Source: Thiogranum sp.
GTDB lineage: Bacteria > Pseudomonadota > Gammaproteobacteria > DSM-19610
NCBI GenBank assembly: GCA_030148915.1
Contig: JASBSN010000123.1
Location: 1-64,000, forward strand
DNA length: 64,000 nucleotides
Direction: 5' to 3'
Below the pieces are notes generated by a model, which did no database searches, was not told the origin of the DNA, and was given only the letters and a program-made list of their open reading frames with translations. Within the stretch, counting starts at the first letter, position 1. Every line of letters starts with the position of its first letter. Made by a program: the position numbers and the translations under genes. Of this stretch, positions 44,723 to 54,482 are shown piece by piece.

Positions 44723-47254
44723 ATGCGAAGACCGCAAAGCCAAGCTCCGTTGTGGTTTCTCGACGGGGAGGGTGTATGCGCGGCCGCGGCACGCGCCATA
44801 GATTGGTCGCGCTCCTCGCTGGGCGCACCCGAGGACTGGCCCTCAAGCCTTAAAAGCACCCTGGCGATGTTGCTGCATTCGCGCCACCCGATGTTCCTGT
44901 GGTGGGGGGAGGAACTCATCCAGTTCTATAACGACGCCTACCTGCCAAGTTTTGGCCAGGGAAAGCACCCTGCTGCGATGGGCCAACGCGGCGCCGAGTG
45001 CTGGGGGGAGATCTGGCCGATCATCGCCCCGCAAATCGAAGATGTCATGCAGCGCGGTGTGCCGAGCTGGAACGAAGACCACCTGGTGCCGATTTATCGC
45101 AACGGGCGCCTCGAGGAGGTCTACTGGACCTACGGCTACTCGCCGGTGTTTGGCGACCAGGGCGCGGTGGCCGGCACCCTGGTGGTGTGCACGGAAACCA
45201 CTCCGCGGGTACTGAGCGACCGGCGGCTGCGCGCTCTCCAGACACTTGCCGAGGTTGTCAACAGCGCCGCTGGCGCTACCTCGGTTTTCAACCGCGTGGC
45301 GACGGTGCTGGGTCAATTTCCGCATGATCTGCCTTTTGCGCTGATTTTTAAGGCTGCGGCGCAACACGGCGTCGAACTGGCCGCCTCGGTAGGGCTGGAT
45401 GAAGGCGCTCGACAACAGCTGAGCACCGAGTTAGGCCCCTACTTATCGGCCCCGGAAGCGGACGCCGGGTTGCGGCCGAGAGGCATGCAGCTGCTCACGC
45501 TGACCCTCGAGGTACCGGGCAGCCCCTGGCCAGAAGCGGTCACGCAGGTCTACATGGTGCCTCTGGCCCCCTCCGCGCCGGACAGTATGCCCAGTTGGAT
45601 CGTGTTTGGGCTGAGTCCGCGCCTGCTTTTCGATGCCGGCTATCGGGAATACCTGCAACATCTGGCGGAGCGAATCGGCCAGGCGTTGGCGCGCCGGCAT
45701 GCCGCGCGCGAGCGGGCAAGGCTGCTGCGCGAAGTTCGCCTCGAACAGGAGCGTCTGGCCGATCTGTTTGCCCAGGCGCCCGCTTTCATGTGCGTCGTAG
45801 AAGGGCCCGAGCATATCTACTCGCTGGCAAACAAGCGCTATTACGAGCTCATCGGGCGGCGTGACATCATCGGCAAGAGCGTGGTCGAAGTTCTGCCTGA
45901 GATGAAAGATCAGGGGTTCGTCCAATTATTGGACGAGGTTTATCGCACCGGTCGATCGCATTTCGGTACAGATATGCCGGTCCAACTGTCACGCCAACCC
46001 GATCAGCCGGGAGAGCAACGCTTTGTCGATTTTGTCTATCAGGCCTTCCGCGGATCCGATGACGCGATACTCGGCATTGTCGTTCATGGAATCGACCAGA
46101 CCAAGCGTCACCATGCCGAACAGGCGATGCTGGAAGCCGATCGCCGCAAGGATGAGTTCCTGGCAATCCTGGCGCATGAGCTGCGCAATCCGCTGGCCCC
46201 GATTAATAACTACGCTCAGCTGCTGGAGCAGCGAGCGCATGAGCCGGCGGTGGTTGCCACGGCCGCCGCCGCAATGTTGCGCCAAGTGCGCCAGATGGCC
46301 AGGCTGATCGATGATCTGCTCGATGTCAGCCGCATCAGCAGCGGCAAGATTGAGCTGCGCCGTGACAGGGTCGCAATGGATTCGGTGGTGCAGCAGGCCG
46401 TGGATGCCACACAGCTGTACTACGAGCGTGGGCGCCGGCAGCTGGAGGTGGTGCTCCCGGCGCAGCCTATTTACATTGATGCCGATGCAGCGCGCGTCAT
46501 TCAGATAATCGGCAATTTGCTCCACAATGCGGCCAAGTTCACCGCTGAAGGGGGGCAAGTGTGGTTGGGCGTAGACCGGGAACAAGCCACCGCGGTGGTG
46601 CGGGTGCGCGACGATGGTATCGGCATTGCCCCGGCCCAGTTGTGCACTATTTTTCAAATGTTCTCGCAGGCCGACACGTCTCTGGAACGTACCGGCGGCG
46701 GGCTGGGTATCGGTCTGGGTTTAGTGCGCAGTCTGGTCGAGCTGCACGGCGGGACGGTAGAGGCGCTGAGTGAAGGCATCGGGCGGGGTAGCGAGTTCGT
46801 GGTGCGCTTGCCGGTGGCACTCGAGGCGTCAACGCGAGACAGTAGCGAATATTCTCTTTATGCCGCTGCCGTGGCGCAGACTCGCATCCTGATCGTGGAC
46901 GATAATCGAGACGCCTGTGACTCCATGGCACAGTTGCTTCGAGCCACCGGCCACGACGCGCAGACCGCCTATGACGGTCTGGCAGGCGTGGAGATGGCCG
47001 AGCAGTATAAGCCGGACGTGGTCCTGCTCGATCTTGGTATGCCCAAGCTCAACGGCTACGGCGCCTGTCAGCGCATCCGCGCACAACCTTGGGGTCGGGC
47101 CATGACTGTGGTCGCGCTGACCGGATGGGGTCAGGCCGAGGATATGCGCCGCACAGAACAGGCCGGATTCGACGCGCATCTCGTCAAGCCGGTGGATGTT
47201 GCCGCCCTGGAGGATTTACTGCGCTCGATGAAAGCGGTTAAAGGGGTCGGCTAA
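44723..47254 (+). CDS. Hybrid histidine kinase with PAS/GAF input and receiver
   Basis: The 843-residue cytoplasmic protein has no membrane helix. Domains in order: PAS (about 45-150, FLWWGEELIQFYNDAYLPSF), GAF-like (about 165-330), PAS (about 350-465, FMCVVEGPEHIYSLANKRYYELIG), HisKA (DEFLAILAHELRNPLAPI with the phospho-His), HATPase (NLLHNAAKFTAEGG N-box, DDGIGIAP, GGGLGIGLGLV) and a C-terminal receiver (ILIVDDNRDACDSM, VVLLDLGMPKLNG, ALTGWG, VKPVD). There is no Hpt or output domain. ATG 44723 follows GAGGATCGACG; the ORF-track TTG is less likely. It lies about 155 bases after the GGA-rich RNA. Confidence 0.9.
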   Translation: MRRPQSQAPLWFLDGEGVCAAAARAIDWSRSSLGAPEDWPSSLKSTLAMLLHSRHPMFLWWGEELIQFYNDAYLPSFGQGKHPAAMGQRGAECWGEIWPIIAPQIEDVMQRGVPSWNEDHLVPIYRNGRLEEVYWTYGYSPVFGDQGAVAGTLVVCTETTPRVLSDRRLRALQTLAEVVNSAAGATSVFNRVATVLGQFPHDLPFALIFKAAAQHGVELAASVGLDEGARQQLSTELGPYLSAPEADAGLRPRGMQLLTLTLEVPGSPWPEAVTQVYMVPLAPSAPDSMPSWIVFGLSPRLLFDAGYREYLQHLAERIGQALARRHAARERARLLREVRLEQERLADLFAQAPAFMCVVEGPEHIYSLANKRYYELIGRRDIIGKSVVEVLPEMKDQGFVQLLDEVYRTGRSHFGTDMPVQLSRQPDQPGEQRFVDFVYQAFRGSDDAILGIVVHGIDQTKRHHAEQAMLEADRRKDEFLAILAHELRNPLAPINNYAQLLEQRAHEPAVVATAAAAMLRQVRQMARLIDDLLDVSRISSGKIELRRDRVAMDSVVQQAVDATQLYYERGRRQLEVVLPAQPIYIDADAARVIQIIGNLLHNAAKFTAEGGQVWLGVDREQATAVVRVRDDGIGIAPAQLCTIFQMFSQADTSLERTGGGLGIGLGLVRSLVELHGGTVEALSEGIGRGSEFVVRLPVALEASTRDSSEYSLYAAAVAQTRILIVDDNRDACDSMAQLLRATGHDAQTAYDGLAGVEMAEQYKPDVVLLDLGMPKLNGYGACQRIRAQPWGRAMTVVALTGWGQAEDMRRTEQAGFDAHLVKPVDVAALEDLLRSMKAVKGVG

Positions 47255-47307
47255 GTGACGTGTCTGCGTACCGGTCGTTAGGATGCGCTAGAGCGCGGCT
47301 CATCGCG

Positions 47308-47472
47308 CTAAACAATGACCATTTCAAAATCGCTTTTGGTCACTCCACACTCCGGGCATTCCCAGTCCTCCGGAATGTCTTCCCAGCGCGTACCCGGGGC
47401 TATGCCGTCCTCGGGCAGGCCCAGCGATTCGTCGTAGATAAAGCCACATACCACGCATTCCCATCTTTTCAT
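47308..47472 (-). CDS. Rubredoxin
   Basis: This 54-residue gene is too short for the ORF track. It reads [16 protein letters not shown] with CxxC, then [20 protein letters not shown] with the second CxxC, which together bind one iron. It is a small electron carrier, the partner of alkane hydroxylases, oxidoreductases or detoxifying enzymes elsewhere; the partner here is unknown. It lies 34 bases downstream of hemF on the same strand, so it may be transcribed with it. Convergent with the hybrid kinase. Confidence 0.95.
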   Translation of the reverse strand: MKRWECVVCGFIYDESLGLPEDGIAPGTRWEDIPEDWECPECGVTKSDFEMVIV

Positions 47473-47506
47473 TGTCTAGTGTCTCTTGAGTGCAAAATTA
47501 AGTGAA

Positions 47507-48454
<948 letters not shown>

Positions 48455-48546
48455 TTACGCCGGTGATAATCTGCGCTAGCGCGCGGCTTAGGCCACTGCG
48501 CCAAGTCGTCAGAGGGTGATAAGACAATGCATTTGAAGCATTAAGT

Positions 48547-49116
48547 TTAAGTTCGAACCGTTTTACCGGTGGCCAGGTCGCGAATGCAGGTGGGGTTTGT
48601 GTAGCCGCCGAGCGGGCCGGGCAGCCAGTCGTCGATTTTGTCGGCAAAGCGCAACTGAACCTGCAACAGCGTTCGCGCCGGGCGTTGCCGGCTGATATTG
48701 GCGCTGGTCGACACCAGGGCGCTACCGACGCGGCGGCACAGGCGACTGACCAGGGGATGATCGCTGACCCGCACGGCGAGCGTCGTATGCTCGCCGGTCA
48801 GCCAGCGCGGGCAATCGGTCGCAGCCGGCACCAGCCAGGTGACGGGGCCTGGCCAGCTCTCGCGCAACCGCCGCAGGCGCTCGCCGGATTGCGGTTGCAG
48901 CCAAGGTTGCAGTTGCGTCCAGTCCGCGGCTACCAGTATCAACCCCTTTTTTTGCGCGCGGCGCTTGATCGCCAACAGGCGTGAGACCGCCTCCGGGTTG
49001 GCCGGATCGCAACCCAGACCGAAGACCGCTTCCGTGGGGTAGGCGACAATACCGCCGCCGCGGATGCACAACGACGCCTTGCGCAAGCGGAAACTGTCTC
49101 CCGAGTTGCCGCTCAT
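48547..49116 (-). CDS. tsaC: Threonylcarbamoyl-AMP synthase TsaC
   Basis: TsaC (YrdC family) makes threonylcarbamoyl-AMP from Thr, bicarbonate and ATP for the tRNA modification t6A. Landmarks are GGIVAYPTEAVFGLGCDP, LLAIKRRAQKKGLILVA (the K-R-x-x-K-P-like block), PGPVTWLVPA and VSTSANISRQRPA. Length 189 aa matches the short, single-domain TsaC type. It is 18 bases downstream of topA, and hemF follows, the usual gammaproteobacterial order. Confidence 0.96.
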   Translation of the reverse strand: MSGNSGDSFRLRKASLCIRGGGIVAYPTEAVFGLGCDPANPEAVSRLLAIKRRAQKKGLILVAADWTQLQPWLQPQSGERLRRLRESWPGPVTWLVPAATDCPRWLTGEHTTLAVRVSDHPLVSRLCRRVGSALVSTSANISRQRPARTLLQVQLRFADKIDDWLPGPLGGYTNPTCIRDLATGKTVRT

Positions 49117-49134
49117 GGCGCGATGAGGCAGCGT

Positions 49135-51444
49135 TTAGTTCGCGGCATCGGTTTCGGTGGCGTCCTGCTCCTCACACGGCTCGGCGAACTTGCACTCCGG
49201 TTGCGGGCAAACGCGTTCGGCGCCGCGTTTCTTGGTCGTTTTCAGCGTCAGGATCGGCCAGTTGCAGTCCGGGCAGGGGCCGGCCACCGGTTCGTTCCAC
49301 ACCGCGTAGTCGCAGTCCGGGTAGGTCGAGCAGGAATAGAAAATCTTGCCCCGCCGGGATTTGCGCTTGAGCATGCTCCCCTTGCTGCATTTTGGGCAGG
49401 CGACGCCGGTATCGGCGGGTTTTTCCAGCGGTTCGATATATTTGCAATCGGGGTAGCTGGAACAGCCGATGAATTTGCCATAGCGCCCGCTGCGAATAAT
49501 CAGCTGCGATTGGCACTCCGGGCAATTGCGTCCTTCGACTATTTCCGGTTCAGCGGATTCCGCGCTGTCGTCGAGGTTGCGGGTGTAATCGCACTCGGGG
49601 AAGCCGCTGCAGCCGATGAAGCGCCCGCGTCTGCCGAGGCGGATGTTCAGCGGCTTGCCGCATTTCGGGCAGTCTTCGTCGAGCGCCTCGGTGGTTACTT
49701 CGGCACGCGAAACGCTCTGTTCCTTGTCCTCGACCAGTTCCTTGAACGGATACCAGAACTCTTTCATCAGCGGTACCCACTCTTTTTCACCGCGCGAGAC
49801 TTCGTCCAGTTCGTCTTCGAGGCGCGCGGTGAAATCATAGTCGACGTAGCGGGTGAAATGGTTGGTGAGGAACTTGCTGACGATGCGCCCGACGTCGGTG
49901 GGCGCAAAGCGGCGTTTTTCCAAAATCACGTACTCACGCTGCTGTAGCGTCGAGATAATCGTCGCATAGGTGGAAGGGCGGCCGATGCCATGCTCTTCCA
50001 GAGTCTTGACCAGACTGGCTTCGCTGTACCGCGGAGGGGGTTCGGTGAAGTGCTGTTCGGGGCGGATTTTGAGCAGCTTGGCTTTGTCGCCTTTTTCCAT
50101 CGGCGGTAACCGGTTTTCGTCACCGGCGAGTTTTTTAGCGTCGTCGACGCCCTCTTCGTAGACGGCCATGAACCCGGGTTCGACTACGGTTGAGCCGGTG
50201 GAGCGTAGAATATTGCCCTCGCCGACGGCAAAATCGACGCCGACGGTGTGGATCGTGGCATGGATCATCTGACTCGCCACCGTGCGCTTCCAGATCAGGT
50301 TATAAAGTTTGTACTGGTCCGAGGATAAATGCGCCTTGATGTTCTCCGGTACGTTGTGCGCAGAGGTCGGGCGCACCGCCTCGTGCGCTTCCTGGGCATT
50401 TTTGGCCTTGGTTTTGAACGTGTGCGGCTGTTTCGGCACCTTGTCCGCGCCGTAGCGTTCACTGATCATCTGGCGCAGCTCGTCGAGCGCTTCGGTGGCG
50501 AGCGTTACGGAATCGGTACGCATGTAAGTGATCAGGCCGGTGGCGCCCTCACCAATATCGATACCTTCGTACAATTGTTGGGCCACCGTCATGGTGCGCT
50601 TGGTGCTGAAACCCAGCTTGCGCGAGGCCTCCTGTTGCAGCGTCGAGGTGGTGAAAGGCGCCGCCGGATTGCGTTTGCGCTGTTTCTTTTCGATGCTGCT
50701 GACGATCAGTTCGCCGTTGGCCGCGCCGGTCAGTTCCTGTTCGGCGGCGTGCGCCTGGTCTTGCTGGTGAATACTGAACTGGGTGAGTTTTTTGCTGTGC
50801 AGGTGGGTCAGCCGGGCGGAGAAGGCCTGCCCGTCTTTTTCAGCATCGGCCTCGATGGTCCAGTATTCGCGCGCTTTGAACTTTTCAATTTCGTCTTCGC
50901 GCTCGACGATCATGCGCAGGGCGGGGCTCTGTACGCGGCCCGCCGACAGGCCGCGGCGGATTTTCTTCCACAGCAGCGGCGACAGGTTAAAGCCCACCAG
51001 GTAGTCGAGCGCCCGCCGCGCCTGCTGGGCGTTGACCATGTCAGTGGAAAGTTCGCGCGGGTGTTGGATGGCTTCGTTGATGGCCCGCTTGGTGATCTCA
51101 TGGAACACTACCCGATAAACGCCTTTATCCTTGAGCGAGTTACGGTCTTTAAGGAGTTCATAAAGGTGCCAGGAGATGGCTTCGCCCTCGCGGTCGGGGT
51201 CAGTCGCCAGATACAGGTTCTCGGCTTTTTTCATCGCCTTGGCGATGGCGTCCACATGCCGCGCGTTACGTTCTATCACCTGGTACTTCATGGTGAAGTC
51301 TGCCTGGGGGTCGACCGCGCCCTCTTTGGGGATCAGATCGCGCACGTGACCGTAGGAGGCGAGCACTTCAAAGCCCTTGCCCAGATACTTTTTTATAGTC
51401 TTCGCCTTGGCGGGCGATTCGACGATGACCAGATTCGCGCTCAT
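49135..51444 (-). CDS. topA: DNA topoisomerase I
   Basis: TopA relaxes negative supercoils. The TOPRIM domain (LVIVESPAKAKTIKKYLG, DPDREGEAISWHL) and the active-site Tyr in GLITYMRTDSVTLA are clear. At the C-terminus there are four Cys4-type zinc-finger segments (CPKCGKPLNIRLGRRGRF, CPECQSQLIIRSGRYGKF, CPKCSKGSMLKRKSRRG, CPDCNWPILTL). Length is 769 aa, shorter than E. coli TopA because of fewer C-terminal repeats. A terminator separates it from upstream smg, so it should have its own promoter in the short gap. Confidence 0.98.
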   Translation of the reverse strand: MSANLVIVESPAKAKTIKKYLGKGFEVLASYGHVRDLIPKEGAVDPQADFTMKYQVIERNARHVDAIAKAMKKAENLYLATDPDREGEAISWHLYELLKDRNSLKDKGVYRVVFHEITKRAINEAIQHPRELSTDMVNAQQARRALDYLVGFNLSPLLWKKIRRGLSAGRVQSPALRMIVEREDEIEKFKAREYWTIEADAEKDGQAFSARLTHLHSKKLTQFSIHQQDQAHAAEQELTGAANGELIVSSIEKKQRKRNPAAPFTTSTLQQEASRKLGFSTKRTMTVAQQLYEGIDIGEGATGLITYMRTDSVTLATEALDELRQMISERYGADKVPKQPHTFKTKAKNAQEAHEAVRPTSAHNVPENIKAHLSSDQYKLYNLIWKRTVASQMIHATIHTVGVDFAVGEGNILRSTGSTVVEPGFMAVYEEGVDDAKKLAGDENRLPPMEKGDKAKLLKIRPEQHFTEPPPRYSEASLVKTLEEHGIGRPSTYATIISTLQQREYVILEKRRFAPTDVGRIVSKFLTNHFTRYVDYDFTARLEDELDEVSRGEKEWVPLMKEFWYPFKELVEDKEQSVSRAEVTTEALDEDCPKCGKPLNIRLGRRGRFIGCSGFPECDYTRNLDDSAESAEPEIVEGRNCPECQSQLIIRSGRYGKFIGCSSYPDCKYIEPLEKPADTGVACPKCSKGSMLKRKSRRGKIFYSCSTYPDCDYAVWNEPVAGPCPDCNWPILTLKTTKKRGAERVCPQPECKFAEPCEEQDATETDAAN

Positions 51445-51455
51445 GTGCTCTATAG

Positions 51456-51483
51456 CTAAAAAGCCGCACCAGGGTGCGGCTTG
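51456..51483 (-). terminator. Rho-independent terminator after smg
   Basis: On the minus strand AAGCCGCACC-CT-GGTGCGGCTT is followed by TTTTTA. It ends the dprA-smg transcript before topA. Confidence 0.8.
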
Positions 51484-51506
51484 GTAAGTGGATACGGTTG
51501 CCGCGG

Positions 51507-51986
51507 CTAGTGGAGGTGGCCGCCCGGCATACTGTCAAATACCAGGTCTTCCATCCAGGCGTAAGCGGCTTCGGCGCCGGGCTGATTGAACAGCACCATC
51601 AGCACCACCCATTTCAGTTGGCCGATGTCAAAATCATCGGTGTCCAGAGCCATGGCGCGGTCGATGACCCGTTCGCGCGACTCCGGGGTCAGAATACCCA
51701 TTTGTTCCAGAAACAGCAGAAAACCGCGGCTTTCGGTGTCCAGGCGCTCGCTTTCGCTCTCGGCATAGATGCGCAGCGCGTGTTCGGTCTGGGGTGCGTG
51801 TACCTGGTGCGGTTGTACAGCCAGATCCTCCAGCCACTCAAAGGCCTGATTGATATCGCTGGCCGGGAAGCCGGCTTCCACCAGCTCGGTGTGCAGAGAC
51901 TCCCGATCGGAGCTCAGTTCAGTCTCCTCATCCATGTAATAGTGCTCGAACAGGTACATGAGCACATCAAACATATTTTCTTTCAT
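51507..51986 (-). CDS. smg: DUF494 family protein Smg
   Basis: Smg is a 159-residue DUF494 protein, always found next to dprA/topA in gammaproteobacteria, with unknown role. The N-terminal MKENMFDVLMYLFEHYYMDEE and the C-terminal DFDIGQLKWVVLMVLFNQPG are diagnostic. It is acidic and likely helical. Its ATG is nine bases downstream of the dprA stop, so it is transcribed with dprA. A terminator follows it. Confidence 0.94.
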   Translation of the reverse strand: MKENMFDVLMYLFEHYYMDEETELSSDRESLHTELVEAGFPASDINQAFEWLEDLAVQPHQVHAPQTEHALRIYAESESERLDTESRGFLLFLEQMGILTPESRERVIDRAMALDTDDFDIGQLKWVVLMVLFNQPGAEAAYAWMEDLVFDSMPGGHLH

Positions 51987-51995
51987 ATCAAGCCT

Positions 51996-53135
51996 CTACC
52001 TTGCGCGTATATAGCGCCCGCCGGCACTGGAGTGTACCCTGCCCTCGAGCTCCAGCAGAAGCAGCATGGAGGAAACCTCTTCCGGCGTCAATCCGCTGCG
52101 CTGCACCAGCTGATCCACGGCAACCGGATCGTAACCCATGGCATCGAGCAGTTTCCGGTAGTCGCCGGCGAGCGCGGACGCCTGGGCGGGCGGCTCGCCA
52201 GGGTGCATCGACGGGGGCTGCTCGGGGGCTCGGGCAACGCTCAATAAGGGTGCCAATTCCTCCAGCACATGCTCACCGTTCTCCACCAGTTTCGCCCCTT
52301 GGCGTATCAGTGCATGGCAGCCGCGCGCCAGCGGATTGTGGATCGAGCCGGGGATAGCGAAGACTTCCCGTCCCTGTTCCAGCGCCTGTCGGGCGGTAAT
52401 CAGCGAACCGGAACGCAGTGCCGCCTCGACCACCAGGGTGCCGACACTCAGACCGCTGATGATACGGTTGCGGCGCGGGAAGTTGGCCGCCAGCGGCGGC
52501 GTGCCGGGCGCAAACTCGCTGACCAGGGCGCCCTGGTCGGCGATCTGGTGGGCCAGCTGACGATGCTCCGCCGGGTAAACACGGTCCAGGCCGGTGCCGG
52601 TGACCGCTACCGTGCCGGCGGCGCTGCGCAGGGCGCCGCGGTGCGCAGCGGCGTCGATACCGGTGGCCAGACCGCTGCAAATAGTCAGCCCGCAATGGCC
52701 CAGAAACGCAGCAAAATCCTCGGCCAGCGCCTGTCCTGCCTGGCTCGGGTTGCGGCTGCCCACCATCGCCAGCATGGGTTGCTGCAGATAATCGGCATCG
52801 CCGTGAACGAACAGCAGCGGGGGCGGATCCGCGATGGCGGCGAGCAGCCGCGGATAGGCGGCGTCGGTGAGGCGCAGCAGGTGATTGCCGCTGCTGTTCA
52901 GCCAGGCCAAGTCGGTGTCGACCGCCCGCCAGTCGGGTTGTTTAAGGGCCTCGACCGTACGCTTTGGCAGGCCGAGCGCGCTCAGGTGGGCGGCGTCGGC
53001 GGCCAGAACGTCTTTGGCCAGCGCGAAGTGGTGCAGCAGCCGCAGCACGCTGCGCCCGCCAATACCGGGGGTGTGATAAAGCGCCAGCCAGGCAGGCGTG
53101 TCTTCGTCCGCGGGCGTCGGGGTGGTTGCACTCAT
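51996..53135 (-). CDS. dprA: DNA-processing protein DprA
   Basis: DprA loads RecA onto incoming single-stranded DNA in natural transformation. The N-terminal HhH-type region (ALYHTPGIGGRSVLRLLHHF), the Rossmann core (LAMVGSRNPSQAGQALAEDF, SGLATGIDAAAHRGAL, FPRRNRIISGLS, VVEAALRSGSLITA) and the C-terminal winged-helix DML1-like domain are all present. The start ATG 53135 follows AGGAGACTCAAGG; the ORF-track Met at 53153 is less likely. Length 379 aa. Presence of dprA alone does not prove competence. Confidence 0.96.
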   Translation of the reverse strand: MSATTPTPADEDTPAWLALYHTPGIGGRSVLRLLHHFALAKDVLAADAAHLSALGLPKRTVEALKQPDWRAVDTDLAWLNSSGNHLLRLTDAAYPRLLAAIADPPPLLFVHGDADYLQQPMLAMVGSRNPSQAGQALAEDFAAFLGHCGLTICSGLATGIDAAAHRGALRSAAGTVAVTGTGLDRVYPAEHRQLAHQIADQGALVSEFAPGTPPLAANFPRRNRIISGLSVGTLVVEAALRSGSLITARQALEQGREVFAIPGSIHNPLARGCHALIRQGAKLVENGEHVLEELAPLLSVARAPEQPPSMHPGEPPAQASALAGDYRKLLDAMGYDPVAVDQLVQRSGLTPEEVSSMLLLLELEGRVHSSAGGRYIRAR

Positions 53136-53150
53136 CCTTGAGTCTCCTGG

Positions 53151-53200
53151 CATAAAAAACCGGTGCCTCGGTGCATGGTCTTATACCATGCCCGAAGGTA
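53151..53200 (-). terminator. Possible terminator between LysM gene and dprA
   Basis: On the minus strand GCATGGT-ATAAG-ACCATGC is a 7-bp hairpin, followed by a short ACCG/CGGT stem and TTTTTT. The T-run sits at the dprA ribosome-site edge. It could end the LysM transcript or attenuate dprA. Confidence 0.4.
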
Positions 53201-53229
53201 GCGGTGTTTACCAGTCGTTCAGGGAGTGC

Positions 53230-54264
53230 TCAGGGCGTGCGGACGCGGTCCCCCACGTGCAGCGCGCTGGTGGCTTTGAGTACCAGCCCGAAGCTGACCT
53301 TGTCAAAACTGCGGAACACCATCAGCAGGCCGGCCTCTTCGTCGGGAAGTTGAACGGTGCTTTTGCGTGCCCCGTCGCTGCGCACCTGATCGACGATCAG
53401 GTCGCCGCGCTGGTCGATGGCGAACACAGTACCCACATCGACGCCTTCGCGCGTGCCGCGATTGAGCACGACGATCTGGAACTGGCCAATCTGGCTGACA
53501 CCGTCAAGCACCGAAATGATGGTGCCAGCGATCGGGGTGTCCGGCGCATGCGGGGTGAAGTACGCGTAGACGTCCTCTCGGGTCACCGGCAGGACGCGGT
53601 CGCCGATATTGATTTCGCGCGTGGTGCGGGTGAGCTTGAGGGTCGCCGGGTCGCCGAATTTTTGCGCGTCGGCTTCACCCAGAAAGAGCGCTTCGTAGCC
53701 GAGAATTTCACCGCTGTCGGGATCCGTGTAGGGCCCGCCGGGACGGAAAACGTTATATCGGTTGCCCTGGTCGGCGGTGATGCCGCGGACATAGACGCGG
53801 TCACCGGAGCCGACTATCAGGTGCTCGTCGGCGCTGGACACCACGTAGGCAGCGGCTTTCAGGGTGGCGTCATCGGCCACCAGCGGTTGGGTCAGGAATT
53901 GCTGGATGGCATCGATGGGAATTGTCGGAATGGCTTTGTCCAGGCGTTCGGCTCGCGCCCGCGGTGAGAGCTTGAACGAGCCCTTGCCGCGCTGCACGCG
54001 TAACTGCGGCTTGCCGTCGATATACACCAGACTGATGATGTCGCCCGGATAAATAAGGTGTGGATTCTCTATCTGCGGATTGACGTACCAGACTTCGGGC
54101 CACAGCCAGGGGCTTTGCAGAAAACGTGCGGAGATATCCCAGAGTGTATCTCCCTTGACCACTACGTAGCGGTCCGGGTGCCCATCCTTGAGTGCCACCT
54201 GATCGGCAAAGGCCGCGGTGCCCAGCAGCGCCAGAGCCAGCGCCAGCGATTTGAATATCGACAT
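53230..54264 (-). CDS. Exported LysM-domain protein
   Basis: The 344-residue protein begins with a signal peptide (LALALALLGTAAFA). A LysM domain at about residues 30-85 reads RYVVVKGDTLWDISARFL, WPEVWYVNPQIENPHLIYPGD. The remaining two thirds form a conserved domain without a named catalytic function (VLNRGTREGVDVGTVFAID is typical of the family). It probably binds peptidoglycan in the periplasm. This protein sits before dprA in many gammaproteobacteria. The start is ATG 54264 after AGGGA. A perfect CRP palindrome lies about 200 bases upstream. Confidence 0.92.
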   Translation of the reverse strand: MSIFKSLALALALLGTAAFADQVALKDGHPDRYVVVKGDTLWDISARFLQSPWLWPEVWYVNPQIENPHLIYPGDIISLVYIDGKPQLRVQRGKGSFKLSPRARAERLDKAIPTIPIDAIQQFLTQPLVADDATLKAAAYVVSSADEHLIVGSGDRVYVRGITADQGNRYNVFRPGGPYTDPDSGEILGYEALFLGEADAQKFGDPATLKLTRTTREINIGDRVLPVTREDVYAYFTPHAPDTPIAGTIISVLDGVSQIGQFQIVVLNRGTREGVDVGTVFAIDQRGDLIVDQVRSDGARKSTVQLPDEEAGLLMVFRSFDKVSFGLVLKATSALHVGDRVRTP

Positions 54265-54435
54265 AAGGCGATCCCTTTTATTAAGTACCGAATTTATCCG
54301 TTCCCGGCCGCGGCGAAGCCGCAAGGCATCCTAATTCGATGATATATAACGGCAGTTGGCGCATGGAGTGTAGCGGAATTTGCTGCCTGGCAAAATATTC
54401 GCCCCGGCTAAACGCGCCTACGATCATTATGTTAG

Positions 54436-54482
54436 AGTATAGGGGTGTGCAGAAAGCTTGATTTGTGACCTTTATCACATGG
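54436..54482 (-). promoter_or_regulatory. CRP-like site and -10 box for the LysM gene
   Basis: TGTGA-CCTTTA-TCACA at 54464-54479 is a perfect CRP core, with flanks (ATTTG...CATGG) also close to consensus. On the minus strand a TATACT box at 54441-54436 predicts a start near 54429 and places the CRP centre at about -42.5, the class II activation position. The leader would be about 165 bases. The site overlaps the def ATG on the other strand, where it would be expected to hinder rather than activate. Confidence 0.55.

Noticed and set aside
49123-49947. Long plus-strand ORF opposite topA
   Set aside because: High-GC shadow of topA with no domain features; many similar long antisense ORFs occur in the track.
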